DNA of 64,000 nucleotides, from the NCBI RefSeq assembly GCF_018613415.1, contig NZ_JAGGQG010000003.1:248001-312000 (forward strand), given 5' to 3'. Shown in pieces: positions 25,906-35,124 of this stretch. The translations under genes were made by a program, and so were the position numbers. The DNA is from Bacillus sp. ISL-18 (lineage in GTDB: Bacteria; Bacillota; Bacilli; Bacillales; Cytobacillaceae). Positions within the stretch are counted from its first letter, which is position 1; the number at the start of each line of letters is the position of its first letter. The notes under the pieces are model-generated. The model saw only the letters and a program-made list of their open reading frames with translations. It ran no database searches and had not been told where the DNA came from.

Positions 25906-27147
25906 CTACGCCTTATTGTAACCACGTTTACAATCTCGAACCAGCACTAGGTAGCAGAGAAGCGCACACACTGTGCAAAATATAATAACTTGTCCCATGG
26001 GAGTCGCTGTGTTGCTGCCCCCAAGTCCAACTATCGGTGTTGCTATTGCGCCAAGCCCCATCTGTGCCAAGCCTGTTAGGGCAGATGCGCTCCCTGCGTG
26101 TTTGCCCTGTCTCTCCATTGCTAAAGATGTACTGGCAGGACCAATGAGACCTACACACGAAACAACTATGAAAAGCGGAGGAAGTAACCCGATTAACCCT
26201 GCCTCAACCTGAATCATCATTAGCAAAAGCAAGCTTCCTAGACCAGCAAGTATTAACCCGCTGACAAGTACCTTCTTTTCTCCGTATCGTTGACATAGCT
26301 TAGAACTAAGTTGTGAGGCAAAAATGATACCAATACTGTTAGTCGCAAAAATAGCACTATAAGCCTGTGGGGAAATACCATAGAATTTTTGTAAAACAAA
26401 TGGCGACCCAGAAATATAGGCAAACATAGCGGCCATTATAAAACCTTGCGACAATACATAACCCATAAATACTCGGTCTCTTATAAGGGTTTGCATAGAA
26501 GAAAGCGTCTGCTTAATTCCTCCCGTCTGACGTTTTTCCAGCGGTAAACTTTCAGGCAATTTATAGATTACGCCCACCAGTAGTCCTATCCCTAAAGTAG
26601 CAAGTATGAGGAATATACCTTGCCAAGATGTAAGACGAAGCAGCTGCCCTCCTATTATAGGAGCAACAATCGGCGCGATCCCGTTCACTAGCATTAAAAG
26701 AGCAAAAAATTTGGTCATCTTGTTACCTGTGTAATAGTCCCGTACAACAGCACGTGAAATAACAAGTCCAACAGAACCAGCAAGACCTTGAATTAACCGT
26801 AAAATAATCAGAACCTCAATGGAGGACGTAAATGCACAAAGAAGTGATGAGACGATAAAGATGACCATCCCGATAATAAGCGGGATCCGGCGGCCGCGAG
26901 CGTCACTTATTGGTCCCGCAATTAATTGTCCAAATGCAAGTCCCAACAAACAGAACATCAGACTTAGTTGTGCTAAAGACGTACTAGTGTGTAAATCTGA
27001 AGTCAAAGTAGGTAAAGCAGGCAGGTACATATCCATGGAAAATGGAGCAAGTGCAGATAAAAAACCTAGTACGATAACAATCCCAATTTGTTTTTCACTA
27101 TTAGTACTAATTCTTTCTTCTAATTTATTCTCTGTTTTCAGATTCAT
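25906..27147 (-). CDS. MFS multidrug exporter, Bcr/CflA (DHA1) type
   Basis: A 413-residue, 12-helix exporter. LSALAPFSMDMYLPALPTL in helix 1, GQLIAGPISDARGRRIPLI between helices 2 and 3, RLIQGLAGSVGLVISRAVVRD in helix 4, and NGIAPIVAPIIGG in helix 5 (motif C of drug/H+ antiporters) match the Bcr/CflA group. It should use the proton gradient to expel drugs or metabolites; the substrate is unknown. The frame is open 30 codons upstream, but GGAGG lies 7 nt before the ATG at 27147, giving the family's normal N-terminus. Single gene between fabF and the HIT gene. Confidence 0.87.
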   Translation of the reverse strand: MNLKTENKLEERISTNSEKQIGIVIVLGFLSALAPFSMDMYLPALPTLTSDLHTSTSLAQLSLMFCLLGLAFGQLIAGPISDARGRRIPLIIGMVIFIVSSLLCAFTSSIEVLIILRLIQGLAGSVGLVISRAVVRDYYTGNKMTKFFALLMLVNGIAPIVAPIIGGQLLRLTSWQGIFLILATLGIGLLVGVIYKLPESLPLEKRQTGGIKQTLSSMQTLIRDRVFMGYVLSQGFIMAAMFAYISGSPFVLQKFYGISPQAYSAIFATNSIGIIFASQLSSKLCQRYGEKKVLVSGLILAGLGSLLLLMMIQVEAGLIGLLPPLFIVVSCVGLIGPASTSLAMERQGKHAGSASALTGLAQMGLGAIATPIVGLGGSNTATPMGQVIIFCTVCALLCYLVLVRDCKRGYNKA

Positions 27148-27509
27148 CCCTTTGCCTCCCGGTTGAAACAGCGTAATCTTATTAGGCTGACAATCTACTC
27201 TAAATTTTTGATAATTTGCTTTAATACCTGAAAACAAATGTCTATTTCATTCTGACTTATCCATTTGTTGCATGTTGCACATTATTGAACTTCACAATTA
27301 TATAGAAATTTAAATGTTCCAACAATATATGTTTATTTAATATTTGTTTAAACACATAAAATTCTTTGCGGGGAGCAAAGGGACGGTTCTCCTGCTTCGT
27401 AAGCATGAGAACCGTCCCCATGTTTACCCCTGTTTTCCCTTGGGCAATAATTAGGCGTATAATTAGGTGACTATGAAACAACATGACAGAATGGTGAGGA
27501 TGAAAAAGT
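27148..27509. other. Gene-free interval between divergent exporter and HIT genes
   Basis: 362 bp of AT-rich DNA holding repeat copy F and the promoters of two divergent genes. I could not assign the promoters confidently, and I see no small ORF with a good ribosome site. Confidence 0.4.
27370..27425. repeat. Dispersed GGGACGGTTCTC repeat, copy F (full palindrome)
   Basis: Arms AAAGGGACGGTTCTCCTGCT and AGCATGAGAACCGTCCCCAT fold into a hairpin. It lies mid-way in the divergent intergenic region rather than next to a stop codon. Confidence 0.88.
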
Positions 27510-27932
27510 ATGGAATTAAATGAACAATGTATGTATTGCATGGAGGATGAACGACGCGACAACCTGATGATTGAAATAGCTAAGCTAGATGTTTCAACCC
27601 TCTTTCTTTTTAAAGAACAGACATATACGGGCCGGTGTAATGTGGTCTATAAGGATCATGTCAAAGAATTATTTGAGCTTGACCCAGAGGAATTAGCTGC
27701 TTTCATGAACGATGTAAAGAGGGTAGCTGCCGCCGTAGATAAGGCTTACCATCCTAATAAAATTAATTATGGAGCGTATGGAGATACCCTGCATCACCTA
27801 CATATGCATATTGTGCCTAAATACGAAAATAAAGAAAATTGGGGTTCCACTTTTGAAATGAACCCAGGAAAAACATATTTAACAGATGAAGAATATCAGA
27901 ATATGATTGAAACGATTAAAAAGGCTTTATAA
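27510..27932 (+). CDS. HIT-family nucleotide-binding protein
   Basis: A 140-residue HIT protein. The signature HLHMHIVPK near residue 97 supplies the histidine triad, and CMYCMEDERRD at the N-terminus resembles the Cys pair seen in Hit-like members. The family hydrolyses or transfers nucleoside monophosphates (AMP-lysine, Ap4A-like or nucleoside phosphoramidates). It is monocistronic with a terminator downstream. The ATG at 27510 is used; the preceding GGTGAGGATG is an acceptable ribosome site. The substrate is unknown. Confidence 0.88.
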   Translation: MELNEQCMYCMEDERRDNLMIEIAKLDVSTLFLFKEQTYTGRCNVVYKDHVKELFELDPEELAAFMNDVKRVAAAVDKAYHPNKINYGAYGDTLHHLHMHIVPKYENKENWGSTFEMNPGKTYLTDEEYQNMIETIKKAL

Positions 27933-27982
27933 CGTAAATTTCCATCTCAGTCTTGAAGATCACCTAACAAATATCTATTAAA

Positions 27983-28027
27983 AGAAACAAGTCGTTCATG
28001 CCAATTATTACAACTTGTTTCTTTTTT
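27983..28027 (+). terminator. Terminator after the HIT gene
   Basis: AAGAAACAAGT and ACTTGTTTC enclose a loop and are followed by TTTTTTT. The convergent hpaB-like reading frame ends immediately beyond it. Confidence 0.75.
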
Positions 28028-29479
28028 TCACTCTTTACTAGTTAGATTTAAGAATTCACTGATTCTATCAACATGGTTATCTTTTAGATAAGTGCTATAC
28101 AAGCTACTGGACAGGCGGATAGGATCACCAAAAAAGTAACGCTCATATTGAGTCTATCTTGTACCAAATGAACTCATGGTAAGATCCCATGCCAAGCGGA
28201 ATACCTTAACCCGGTCCTCCGCATTCATACATTGTGCCTGTAAATATTGATCTAGGTCTGCTCTTATTTCTGAATCAAAGGATTTCTCAGTTGGTAATGA
28301 GACCATACCACTAGCCCCGATAATTTGTACAATTTCAATGAAACGTGGATATATTTTAGGAAAAACATTACATGCGACCTGTAACGGAACCATACTAGGG
28401 CGCATAAAGCCCCATTCATCCAGCTCTGCATCATTTTCTGATTTCTCAACTAATGCCTTCATGGTTTCAAGACCGATGATGATTTCAGAAACCTTTTCGT
28501 GGATATGTTGATATTCACTTACATTTATCGTTTTGACAAGAAGTTGCGTAACGCCGAGAATAAATTCTGTTTTAACAATTTGTCTGGTCACAACTTGATG
28601 GTAGGCAAAGGTGTGAAAAGAGCTTTTGCTCATGAAATCATTTGCGGCTTCCACATTATCGTAATAAAATACTCGATCCCATGGAACTAGTACATTATCA
28701 AAGACTACGATGGAATCCATCTCCTCATATCTCGAACTAAGGGGATAATTAAAAGTGGACTCTCCTCCTACAAATGATTCTCTGCAAATAAATTTTAATC
28801 CTTTTGTATTGGAAGGGATGGAAAAGGCAAAGGCTTCATCTGGGTCTAGAAATAATCTAGGAGCAGTAATAACCAGGACTTCATCTGTTAACCCCCCTTG
28901 AGTAGCGAGCAGGCGAGCCCCTTTTATAATGATTCCTTGTTCAGTTCGATCAATCACCTTAGCAGAAATGGGCTGATCAGAAAGTTCCAAATATCCCTGA
29001 GAACGATTGACTTGAGGGGTAATAAATGTGTGGGTAAACGAGAGGTCTTGTTTCATGGCTCGTTCATACAAAGATTGAATATTTTCAGGAAAACAATTTT
29101 CCTTGTCTTTTAGCAGTCTGGCTGAGGCGGCGAAGCTCATTACAGCTGTGTTCATATAGTCTGGGCTTCTTCCCATCATTCCATGGGTGAATCGGGCCCA
29201 GTGTTCGATCATCTTCCTTCTTCTTTTTAAATCCTCTACTGTTTTTGGCTGCAAATAAGATAATCCTATTGGTTCTTCTTTATCTGATAACTGAAAAGTC
29301 ATTTCCTCTTTTAGTTCGGGATCATTCTGTAAGTCATACAAAGAAGCCTTTTCTTTCAGAATTCCTTTAAAGGCAGGATGCTCCGAAATGGCCCCTTTGA
29401 TTTTTGCACCGTCATACCAAATTTCATTTTCCAGCTTATTTAAACGTTCAATAAAATCCTTTCCATTAATAGTTCCCAT
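28028..29479 (-). pseudogene. HpaB/YoaI-type 4-hydroxyphenylacetate 3-hydroxylase, interrupted by TAG
   Basis: The first 441 codons encode the large oxygenase component of a two-component phenol hydroxylase (WARFTHGMMGRSPDYMN, THTFITPQVNRS, NVLVPWDRVFYY). The frame then meets TAG at 28154-28156, inside the conserved C-terminal FRLAWDLTMSSFGTR region, and continues in the same frame for 41 codons (TQYERYFFGDPIRLSSSLYS and on) to TGA at 28028-28030. Homologues usually read FGSRQ-x-x-YERFF here, so a CAG-to-TAG change of one base explains the stop. The full product would be 483 residues, the family's usual size. Without the last 42 residues activity is doubtful. Read-through or a sequencing error remain possible. 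The partner reductase is not adjacent. Confidence 0.85.
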
Positions 29480-29621
29480 TTTCCCCCTGCTCCCTAATAG
29501 TAATTACTCCGAAAACGTACTAGCTCTGTTAATATCATTGTATTATAAGGAACAAAAGCTTGTTCCGCTTGGAAAAGCCTTGTTTTAAAATGGAGAAAAT
29601 GTCCAATCCACCGCAAAAAAA

Positions 29622-29676
29622 GATGCACGGGGACGGTTCTCTTGCTTCCGAAGCAGCAGAACCGTCCCTATGCACC
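29622..29676. repeat. Dispersed GGGACGGTTCTC repeat, copy G (full palindrome)
   Basis: Near-perfect inverted repeat with GGGGACGGTTCTCTTGCTTC and its complement, ending in ATGCAC/GTGCAT-like arms. It lies 7 bp after the stop of the PTS gene. Confidence 0.9.
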
Positions 29677-29683
29677 TTATCCA

Positions 29684-31602
29684 TTAACCACAAACGGTTA
29701 ATAATGTTTCTTTCTGTTCGATTGCTTCTTTTGCTGTTGGATTTATTTCTGCATAGTCTGCACTATTGGTGATGATAATTGGCGTTGTTACTTCACAGCC
29801 TGCTGCTTTAATTTTTGCGATGTCAAATTCGACTAATAAATCTCCTGCTTTTACGGTGTCGCCTTGTTTTATATGAGCGGTAAAGTGTTCTCCTTCTAAT
29901 CGAACAGTATCCATGCCAACATGGATGAGGATTTCCATGCCATTATCGGATGTAATGCCAACGGCATGTTTGGTTCTGAATAGGGTCGTTACCAAACCAT
30001 TTACTGGTGAAACTACTTTTCCTTCTGTAGGTTCAATTGCAACGCCTTTCCCCATTACCTCACTTGAAAATGCTGCATCTTCTACTTGGTTTAATGGAAT
30101 TACTTTTCCATTTAATGGACTTGCGACCACTTGAGTACGGTTCTTATCAAAAACTTTTGATGCCTTTGGTTCATTAGGTATTTTTTCTTTATTTGCTGGA
30201 TCCTTGAAACCGAATAAATACGTTAAAATAAACGCTACGGCAAATCCTGCCACTAATGCAATGATTGCCCCATAGAAAGACATATCTAGTGATGAACCTG
30301 GTTTGATAAAGGCTGGGAAAACGAAAATCCCCATTCCGCCAAACATCCACAATTTCCCTGCAATAGCAGCAATGATACCACCGCCAACTGCACCACCAAT
30401 ACAGCTCATAATAAACGGTTTCTTAAGTGGTAATGTTATACCGTAAATAGCTGGTTCGGTTACACCGAAAATACCTGAAATGAACGCTGGAACACTGAGT
30501 GATTTCAATCCTTTGTTTTTTGTCTTTAACATAACCGCTAAAACGGCACCAATTTGTGCGAAACATACCATAACGGTTGTTGCTAGAACTGGATCGTAAT
30601 GTAACGTTGTTAAGTTGTTAATGGCGATTGGAACAAGTCCCCAGTGAAGTCCGAAGATAACGAATATTTGCCAAAACCCTCCGATGATTAAACCAGCGGC
30701 AACAGGGCTTAACTTATAAATCCATAATGTTGCTGCACCAAGAAGACTGCCTGCCCATGTAGCAATTGGTCCAATCACTAAGAACGTTAATGGAACCATA
30801 ATGAGTATCGTTAAAAATGGTACAACGAAAGTTTTTACCACATCGGGAACAATTTTTTTGAACCCTTTTTCTACTTTTGCTGCGAAGAAGGATGATAGTA
30901 AAATCGGAATAACGGATGAAGCATAGCTCATCATGATGACTGGATACCTAAGAACGTAATGCGAATATCAGACTGAAATAACGTTCCTTTAAATAGTGTA
31001 TAAAGTGGATTTCCTGCTGTTAACGTTGACAATGTTGGATGCACCAAAGCCGCAGCAATGGCCATTCCGATAAAAGGCGTTCCACCAAATTTTTTCATTG
31101 CTGTGTAGCCTAAAAAGATCGGTAAGAAATTGAATAAACCGTCTCCTGCGATATTCAGTAAGTTATACGTTCCTGATGTTGCTGACACCCAGCCTAAAGC
31201 AAGGATTAGGGCAGCTAAACCCTTAATCATACCCGTTGCAGCTAGCACACCAAGAATCGGCGTGAACACGCCTGAAATCATATCGATGAATTTGGCACCC
31301 ATTCCAACTTTCTCATCTTTGCTTGAATCGTCATTTGAAGAAGCACTCATATTCGCTACTTGTAAGAATGTTGCATACACATCTGGTACGTGGTTACCAA
31401 TAACAACCTGATATTGCCCGCCGCTTTGCATAACGGTCACAATGCCCTCTAGATTTTTGATTTCCTCTGTTTTGGCGATTTTCTCGTCCTTTAATTTAAA
31501 ACGAAGTCTTGTCACACAATGAAACACACTATTAATATTTTCTTTCCCGCCGACTAGCTCTAAAATGTTCTTTGTTAATCCTGTGTAATCTTTTTTAGCC
31601 AT
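29684..31602 (-). pseudogene. bglP: Beta-glucoside PTS transporter EIIBCA (BglP-like), frameshifted
   Basis: Two overlapping frames together encode one EIIBCA: EIIB (phospho-Cys in VFHCVTRLRFKL near residue 33), EIIC with about ten helices, and C-terminal glucose-type EIIA ([11 protein letters not shown] with the phospho-His). Near 30942 the sequence ATCCAGTC ends frame one as FLGIQSS-stop. Adding one C gives FLGIPVIMMSYASSVIP, the family sequence, and a length of exactly 640 codons. So a single-base loss in a CCC run, real or from sequencing, splits the gene. The start at 31602 follows GGAGGTG. The leader carries a LicT-type antiterminator, a terminator and a cre site, all apparently intact. 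No phospho-beta-glucosidase gene is adjacent. Confidence 0.88.
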
Positions 31603-31668
31603 CAAAAACACCTCCATTATTTATAAAGCCATTTTTGTATCCGCTTTCAGTCCAAGAAAAACAAAAAA

Positions 31669-31723
31669 CCTAAACTACTCAGAATATAAGAACATAGCAT
31701 TCTCATACTTTGAGTAATTTAGG
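31669..31723 (-). terminator. Leader terminator of the beta-glucoside PTS gene
   Basis: CCTAAATTACTCA (complement of 31711-31723) pairs with TGAGTAGTTTAGG (31669-31681) and is followed on the minus strand by TTTTTTGTTTTT. Its 5' arm overlaps the RAT element, the classic arrangement for antitermination. Confidence 0.88.
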
Positions 31724-31749
31724 TTTTGCCTGCCGGACAGTAACAATCC
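31717..31749 (-). promoter_or_regulatory. Ribonucleic antiterminator (RAT) for a LicT/BglG-type protein
   Basis: The minus strand reads GGATTGTTACTG, CAGGCAAAACCTAAAT around a short loop, which matches the LicT-type RAT of B. subtilis bglP. A phosphorylation-controlled antiterminator would stabilise it and block the overlapping terminator when beta-glucosides are present. No licT-like gene is in the window. Confidence 0.88.
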
Positions 31750-31782
31750 TAAAAGGGAATGTTTTATTAAATTTATACTTTT

Positions 31783-31817
31783 ATTCTAGCATGGAACACC
31801 AAAATGTCAACGTTTAC
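31783..31817 (-). promoter_or_regulatory. PTS gene promoter overlapped by a cre site
   Basis: TGTCAACGTTTACA at 31804-31817 is a full match to the cre consensus TGWNANCGNTNWCA. It contains the -35 TTGACA of the minus-strand promoter. An extended -10, TGCTAGAAT, lies 15 bp downstream (31783-31788). CcpA binding would block RNA polymerase. Confidence 0.8.
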
Positions 31818-31971
31818 ATTTTTATATTTTCTGAGATATTTATGACCTCTTTCAAAAGATTAATACGAAGTCTATCAAAAACCAGAATAGTGATACTGCG
31901 CCAAATGGAGACGGTAAAACAGCAACCCTATTCTGGTTTCCCCATCCATAACACTTTTCTAACCATTTATA

Positions 31972-33969
31972 TTATTTAGAAGGAAAGACCTTATCCCATC
32001 GTTCACTGTCGAGTGCCCAATAAAAATATTTGTCCTCATCCTTATACACAATGATATTTTTGCCATTCGGTAGTTTACAGCCCATAATCGGGTCTACATC
32101 CTCTATGTTATAAATTGTTGGTCCATACCAAGGGTAGCCATCCGCTTTGTTATCCCTCATCCAAAATCCCATTCCACCCGTTTTTAGTTTACAAACAACT
32201 CCAAATTGGCCTGATTTATTTTCGAAAAATATCGGATCTCCTGTAACACCTTTTGCAAACTTTTCACTCTTCTTCCAGCTGCCATCCGGTAACTGATAAT
32301 AGTGGACTAAGGAAGAGTTCGACCGGGCAACCAGTTCTAAATTTCCAAATGTACTTTTAATTGGAAGTGAAACAGAATAATTTTCGTTATTGTTATCATA
32401 CCATGGATATTCCTTGCTTTTGTACTGTCTAGTATTATATTCCTTGTCGAGATTAAGGATTAATTTCCTAACTGGATCCGCTTGGTCGCGAATGACGGGA
32501 TGAGCCAGACCGTTAATTTCAGTTTGATTTAGGCAGTAAATCATTTCATCTATGGTAAAGTATGGACGATATCTTATCATCCTTGTGTCCATTGTATTGG
32601 GATATTTTTTCACCTTGAATCCAAGTTCCTTTGCCATGTTAACGTAAAATATTTCATCTGTACCAAAAGAAATGGTTTCGATTAAAGCATTTTTTAACTT
32701 TTGTTTTCTTTCTGGATCCAGCAGTGCTTTCACTACCGGTCTGGAAATTACCTGGCCGACATTAAAAACTCCATAGTACGGTTTGAGATTAAATAATTGT
32801 TTCCACCTGTTTTTGTCTTTCTTCATTTCATTTCCGATATACCAATCTTCTTCCGGAATTCTTAGCTTCACCGCCATATAATCGGCATCCTTCATTTGGG
32901 ATTGAATAAATTCCTCATATCCTTTTTTAATGAACAGTGCATCAGAATCAATATTAATAAAATATTTATACTCAATTCCCAATTCTTCTAACCATTCCAT
33001 TACTTCCATAAAATAAATGGTCGTCCATCCCCGCACTAACTTATGGCTATAAGGACAAACAGGTACGCCTAATCCCTCACAGAGTGTTGGATCATTTCCC
33101 CCGTTATATAAAACTATTGTACTGTTGGGGCAATAGTATCGGACATTGTCAATTAACTGCTTGACTAACTCTCTATCTTCATGAACAAGGACGGCAAAAC
33201 AAATTTTGCTATTTGGTGGTTCTGGTAAGATATTTTGATAATTAACTAGTGTATGATCTTGATGTTCTTCTAGAGTCCTATTCCGTTCCTTAATGAGCTC
33301 CTTTATTTTCTCTTTGTCGCCGCTGGCACGTTCATAACGTCCAAGAAGTTTCGCATTATCTATACCGTGTGGATTTGTTTGATAGCTTGAACCCGGATGC
33401 CATAAGTGAAATACTTTCCCTTCCAAATTGATTAGATTTCCACAAATCGTCCGAGCTGCATGGGAAAAAGCATCGTCTTCTCCACCCCAGCCAATAAATC
33501 GTTCATCAAAACCGCCAACTGCTTCGAAGTTTTCTCTTGATATGACAAAAAGCTTTCCAGCAAATCCTTCATAAACCCAATTGGATTTGGTACATTCTTC
33601 AGCTGTTACCTCTATTGGCCAATCTGGTTTTGACTTTAGCAGTCTCTCCGTACCTTCCATTTCAACATTATAGACTTCTGTAAAAGGAACGACAAAGCCG
33701 CCCTCATTCAGTAATTTAATTGAATTCACAATCAGGTTAGGGTCATAAACAACATCCGCATCCGCGATGACGAAAATATCTCTCGTAGCCTTTTTAGCAG
33801 CTAGGTTAACAGCCTTAGATTTATTAATCTCCCCGCCATACATTAATCCTACACATATTTCTGCTTCCGGCATGACACGGGCATAATATCGTTTAATCCA
33901 TTCGAACGCCTTTGCTCTTGGGCCATAATCCGATTGGAAAGGAATAATAATTGAAACTTTTTCTAACAC
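31972..33969 (-). CDS. Multidomain glycosyltransferase with C-terminal lectin/propeller-like domain
   Basis: A 665-residue cytoplasmic protein of three parts. Residues 1-235 are a GT2-type transferase with DADVVYD as DxD motif and the galactosyltransferase-C box FIGWGGEDDAF. Residues about 255-470 are a second transferase-like unit (ICFAVLVHEDRELVKQL, FINIDSDALF) resembling GT14/branching enzymes. Residues about 525-665 contain repeating units (LVARSNSSLVHYYQLPDGSW, FGVVCKLKTGGMGFWMRDN) like PLL-type beta-propeller lectin domains. It is followed upstream, 27 bp away, by gtaB, which makes UDP-glucose, so it probably builds a surface glycan. No signal peptide. Donor and acceptor are unknown. 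Confidence 0.75.
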   Translation of the reverse strand: MLEKVSIIIPFQSDYGPRAKAFEWIKRYYARVMPEAEICVGLMYGGEINKSKAVNLAAKKATRDIFVIADADVVYDPNLIVNSIKLLNEGGFVVPFTEVYNVEMEGTERLLKSKPDWPIEVTAEECTKSNWVYEGFAGKLFVISRENFEAVGGFDERFIGWGGEDDAFSHAARTICGNLINLEGKVFHLWHPGSSYQTNPHGIDNAKLLGRYERASGDKEKIKELIKERNRTLEEHQDHTLVNYQNILPEPPNSKICFAVLVHEDRELVKQLIDNVRYYCPNSTIVLYNGGNDPTLCEGLGVPVCPYSHKLVRGWTTIYFMEVMEWLEELGIEYKYFINIDSDALFIKKGYEEFIQSQMKDADYMAVKLRIPEEDWYIGNEMKKDKNRWKQLFNLKPYYGVFNVGQVISRPVVKALLDPERKQKLKNALIETISFGTDEIFYVNMAKELGFKVKKYPNTMDTRMIRYRPYFTIDEMIYCLNQTEINGLAHPVIRDQADPVRKLILNLDKEYNTRQYKSKEYPWYDNNNENYSVSLPIKSTFGNLELVARSNSSLVHYYQLPDGSWKKSEKFAKGVTGDPIFFENKSGQFGVVCKLKTGGMGFWMRDNKADGYPWYGPTIYNIEDVDPIMGCKLPNGKNIIVYKDEDKYFYWALDSERWDKVFPSK

Positions 33970-33996
33970 AACAACTCTCTCCTTCTCATACGGAAA

Positions 33997-34809
33997 TTAT
34001 TCAAGTGATTGTTCTCTGCTCATGATTTTCATTAGTTCGATATAATCCCCTAACTTCCCTAAATCGTACCGATCTCCAGATACAATTTTTCCATATACCG
34101 GTTCCATTTCTAGCAAACTTTTAATCGCATCTGTCAGCTGAAATTCTCCGTCAACACCTTCCCTTAGTTCCTCTAAGCATTGAAAAATGGCTGGAGTAAA
34201 AATATATCTTCCAATAACAGCTAAATCTGAAGGTGGATTTTGTTTAGGCTTTTCCACTATATTTTCAATTTCAATCAGGCTCGAATTAGGTGTTCCTTGT
34301 ATGACCCCATAATTTTTTAATTGCTCTTGCTTTACTTGTTTTAATCCTAAAACACTACTTTTGGTTTTCTTATATTCATCAATTAATTGGTTAAGTGCAG
34401 GAGTTTGATTAGAAATGACAAAATCATCTGGTAATAACACACCAAACGGTTCGTCTCCTACAAATTCTTTTCCAAGTCGGATTGCATCACCAAGTCCGTT
34501 AGCATGGTGCTGTTTTATATATAAAATATCGATATTTGGAAGTTCTAAATGTTTAAGCATATGTTCTTTATTTTTGCTTTTTAAAAAAGCCTCTAACTCC
34601 AATGAATGGTCAAAGTAGTCCAAAATAGAGTGCTTTGAATTAGAAATTACAATTAATAGTTGTTCAATCCCAGACTGAACGGCCTCCTCCACAATATAAT
34701 GAATGGCCGGTTTTAAGCCTAACGGAAACATTTCTTTAGGTATTGCCTTTGTTATAGGAAGGCTCCTTGTACCGTATCCGGCTGCAGGGATAATCGCTTT
34801 CCTCACCAT
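33997..34809 (-). CDS. gtaB: UTP-glucose-1-phosphate uridylyltransferase
   Basis: A 270-residue GalU/GtaB enzyme. The nucleotide-binding start KAIIPAAGYGTRSLPITKAIPKEM, the GLGDAIRLG loop, LLPDDFV and VEKPK motifs are intact, and the ending (YDLGKLGDYIELM) is normal. It makes UDP-glucose for teichoic-acid glucosylation, glycolipids or capsule. The ATG at 34809 is chosen because GGAGAGG lies just upstream; the frame extends 10 codons further without a good site. It is probably cotranscribed with the glycosyltransferase gene 27 bp downstream, which would use its product. A housekeeping gtaB may exist elsewhere. Confidence 0.88.
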   Translation of the reverse strand: MVRKAIIPAAGYGTRSLPITKAIPKEMFPLGLKPAIHYIVEEAVQSGIEQLLIVISNSKHSILDYFDHSLELEAFLKSKNKEHMLKHLELPNIDILYIKQHHANGLGDAIRLGKEFVGDEPFGVLLPDDFVISNQTPALNQLIDEYKKTKSSVLGLKQVKQEQLKNYGVIQGTPNSSLIEIENIVEKPKQNPPSDLAVIGRYIFTPAIFQCLEELREGVDGEFQLTDAIKSLLEMEPVYGKIVSGDRYDLGKLGDYIELMKIMSREQSLE

Positions 34810-35124
34810 AAGTTTTCCTCTCCTTCTTTTAATATACATCTGTAAAAAATATAATCTGATAGAAATTTAGATTAATTATTATGTTGGCTTTTTATACTTA
34901 TGTAACTTGTCACGAAATGGAAGCGGCTTGTATCACAAATTCACACAAAATTAGGATATTCATCAAAAATAACTACTTTTCGTAAGACGTTACAGGTTAA
35001 TTTGTCCCTGTCAAAATCGCTCCAACTTGCATTTCATAAAGTAATGCACTTGAAAGTGTTAAATACAATCTGGTTGTTTGTCTAATAGAGTGCTGGCAAG
35101 TATGTGATAAGGGAGAGATATAGC
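34810..35124. other. Gene-free interval between divergent gtaB and kinase genes
   Basis: 315 bp of AT-rich DNA separating two divergently transcribed units. I see no hairpin, repeat, small ORF or known regulatory motif that can be supported. Confidence 0.4.

Noticed and set aside
30931-31617. Two separate PTS genes (EIIB-C fragment and EIIC-A)
   Set aside because: Adding one base at 30942 gives a single continuous EIIBCA of family length and sequence; one damaged gene is the simpler reading.
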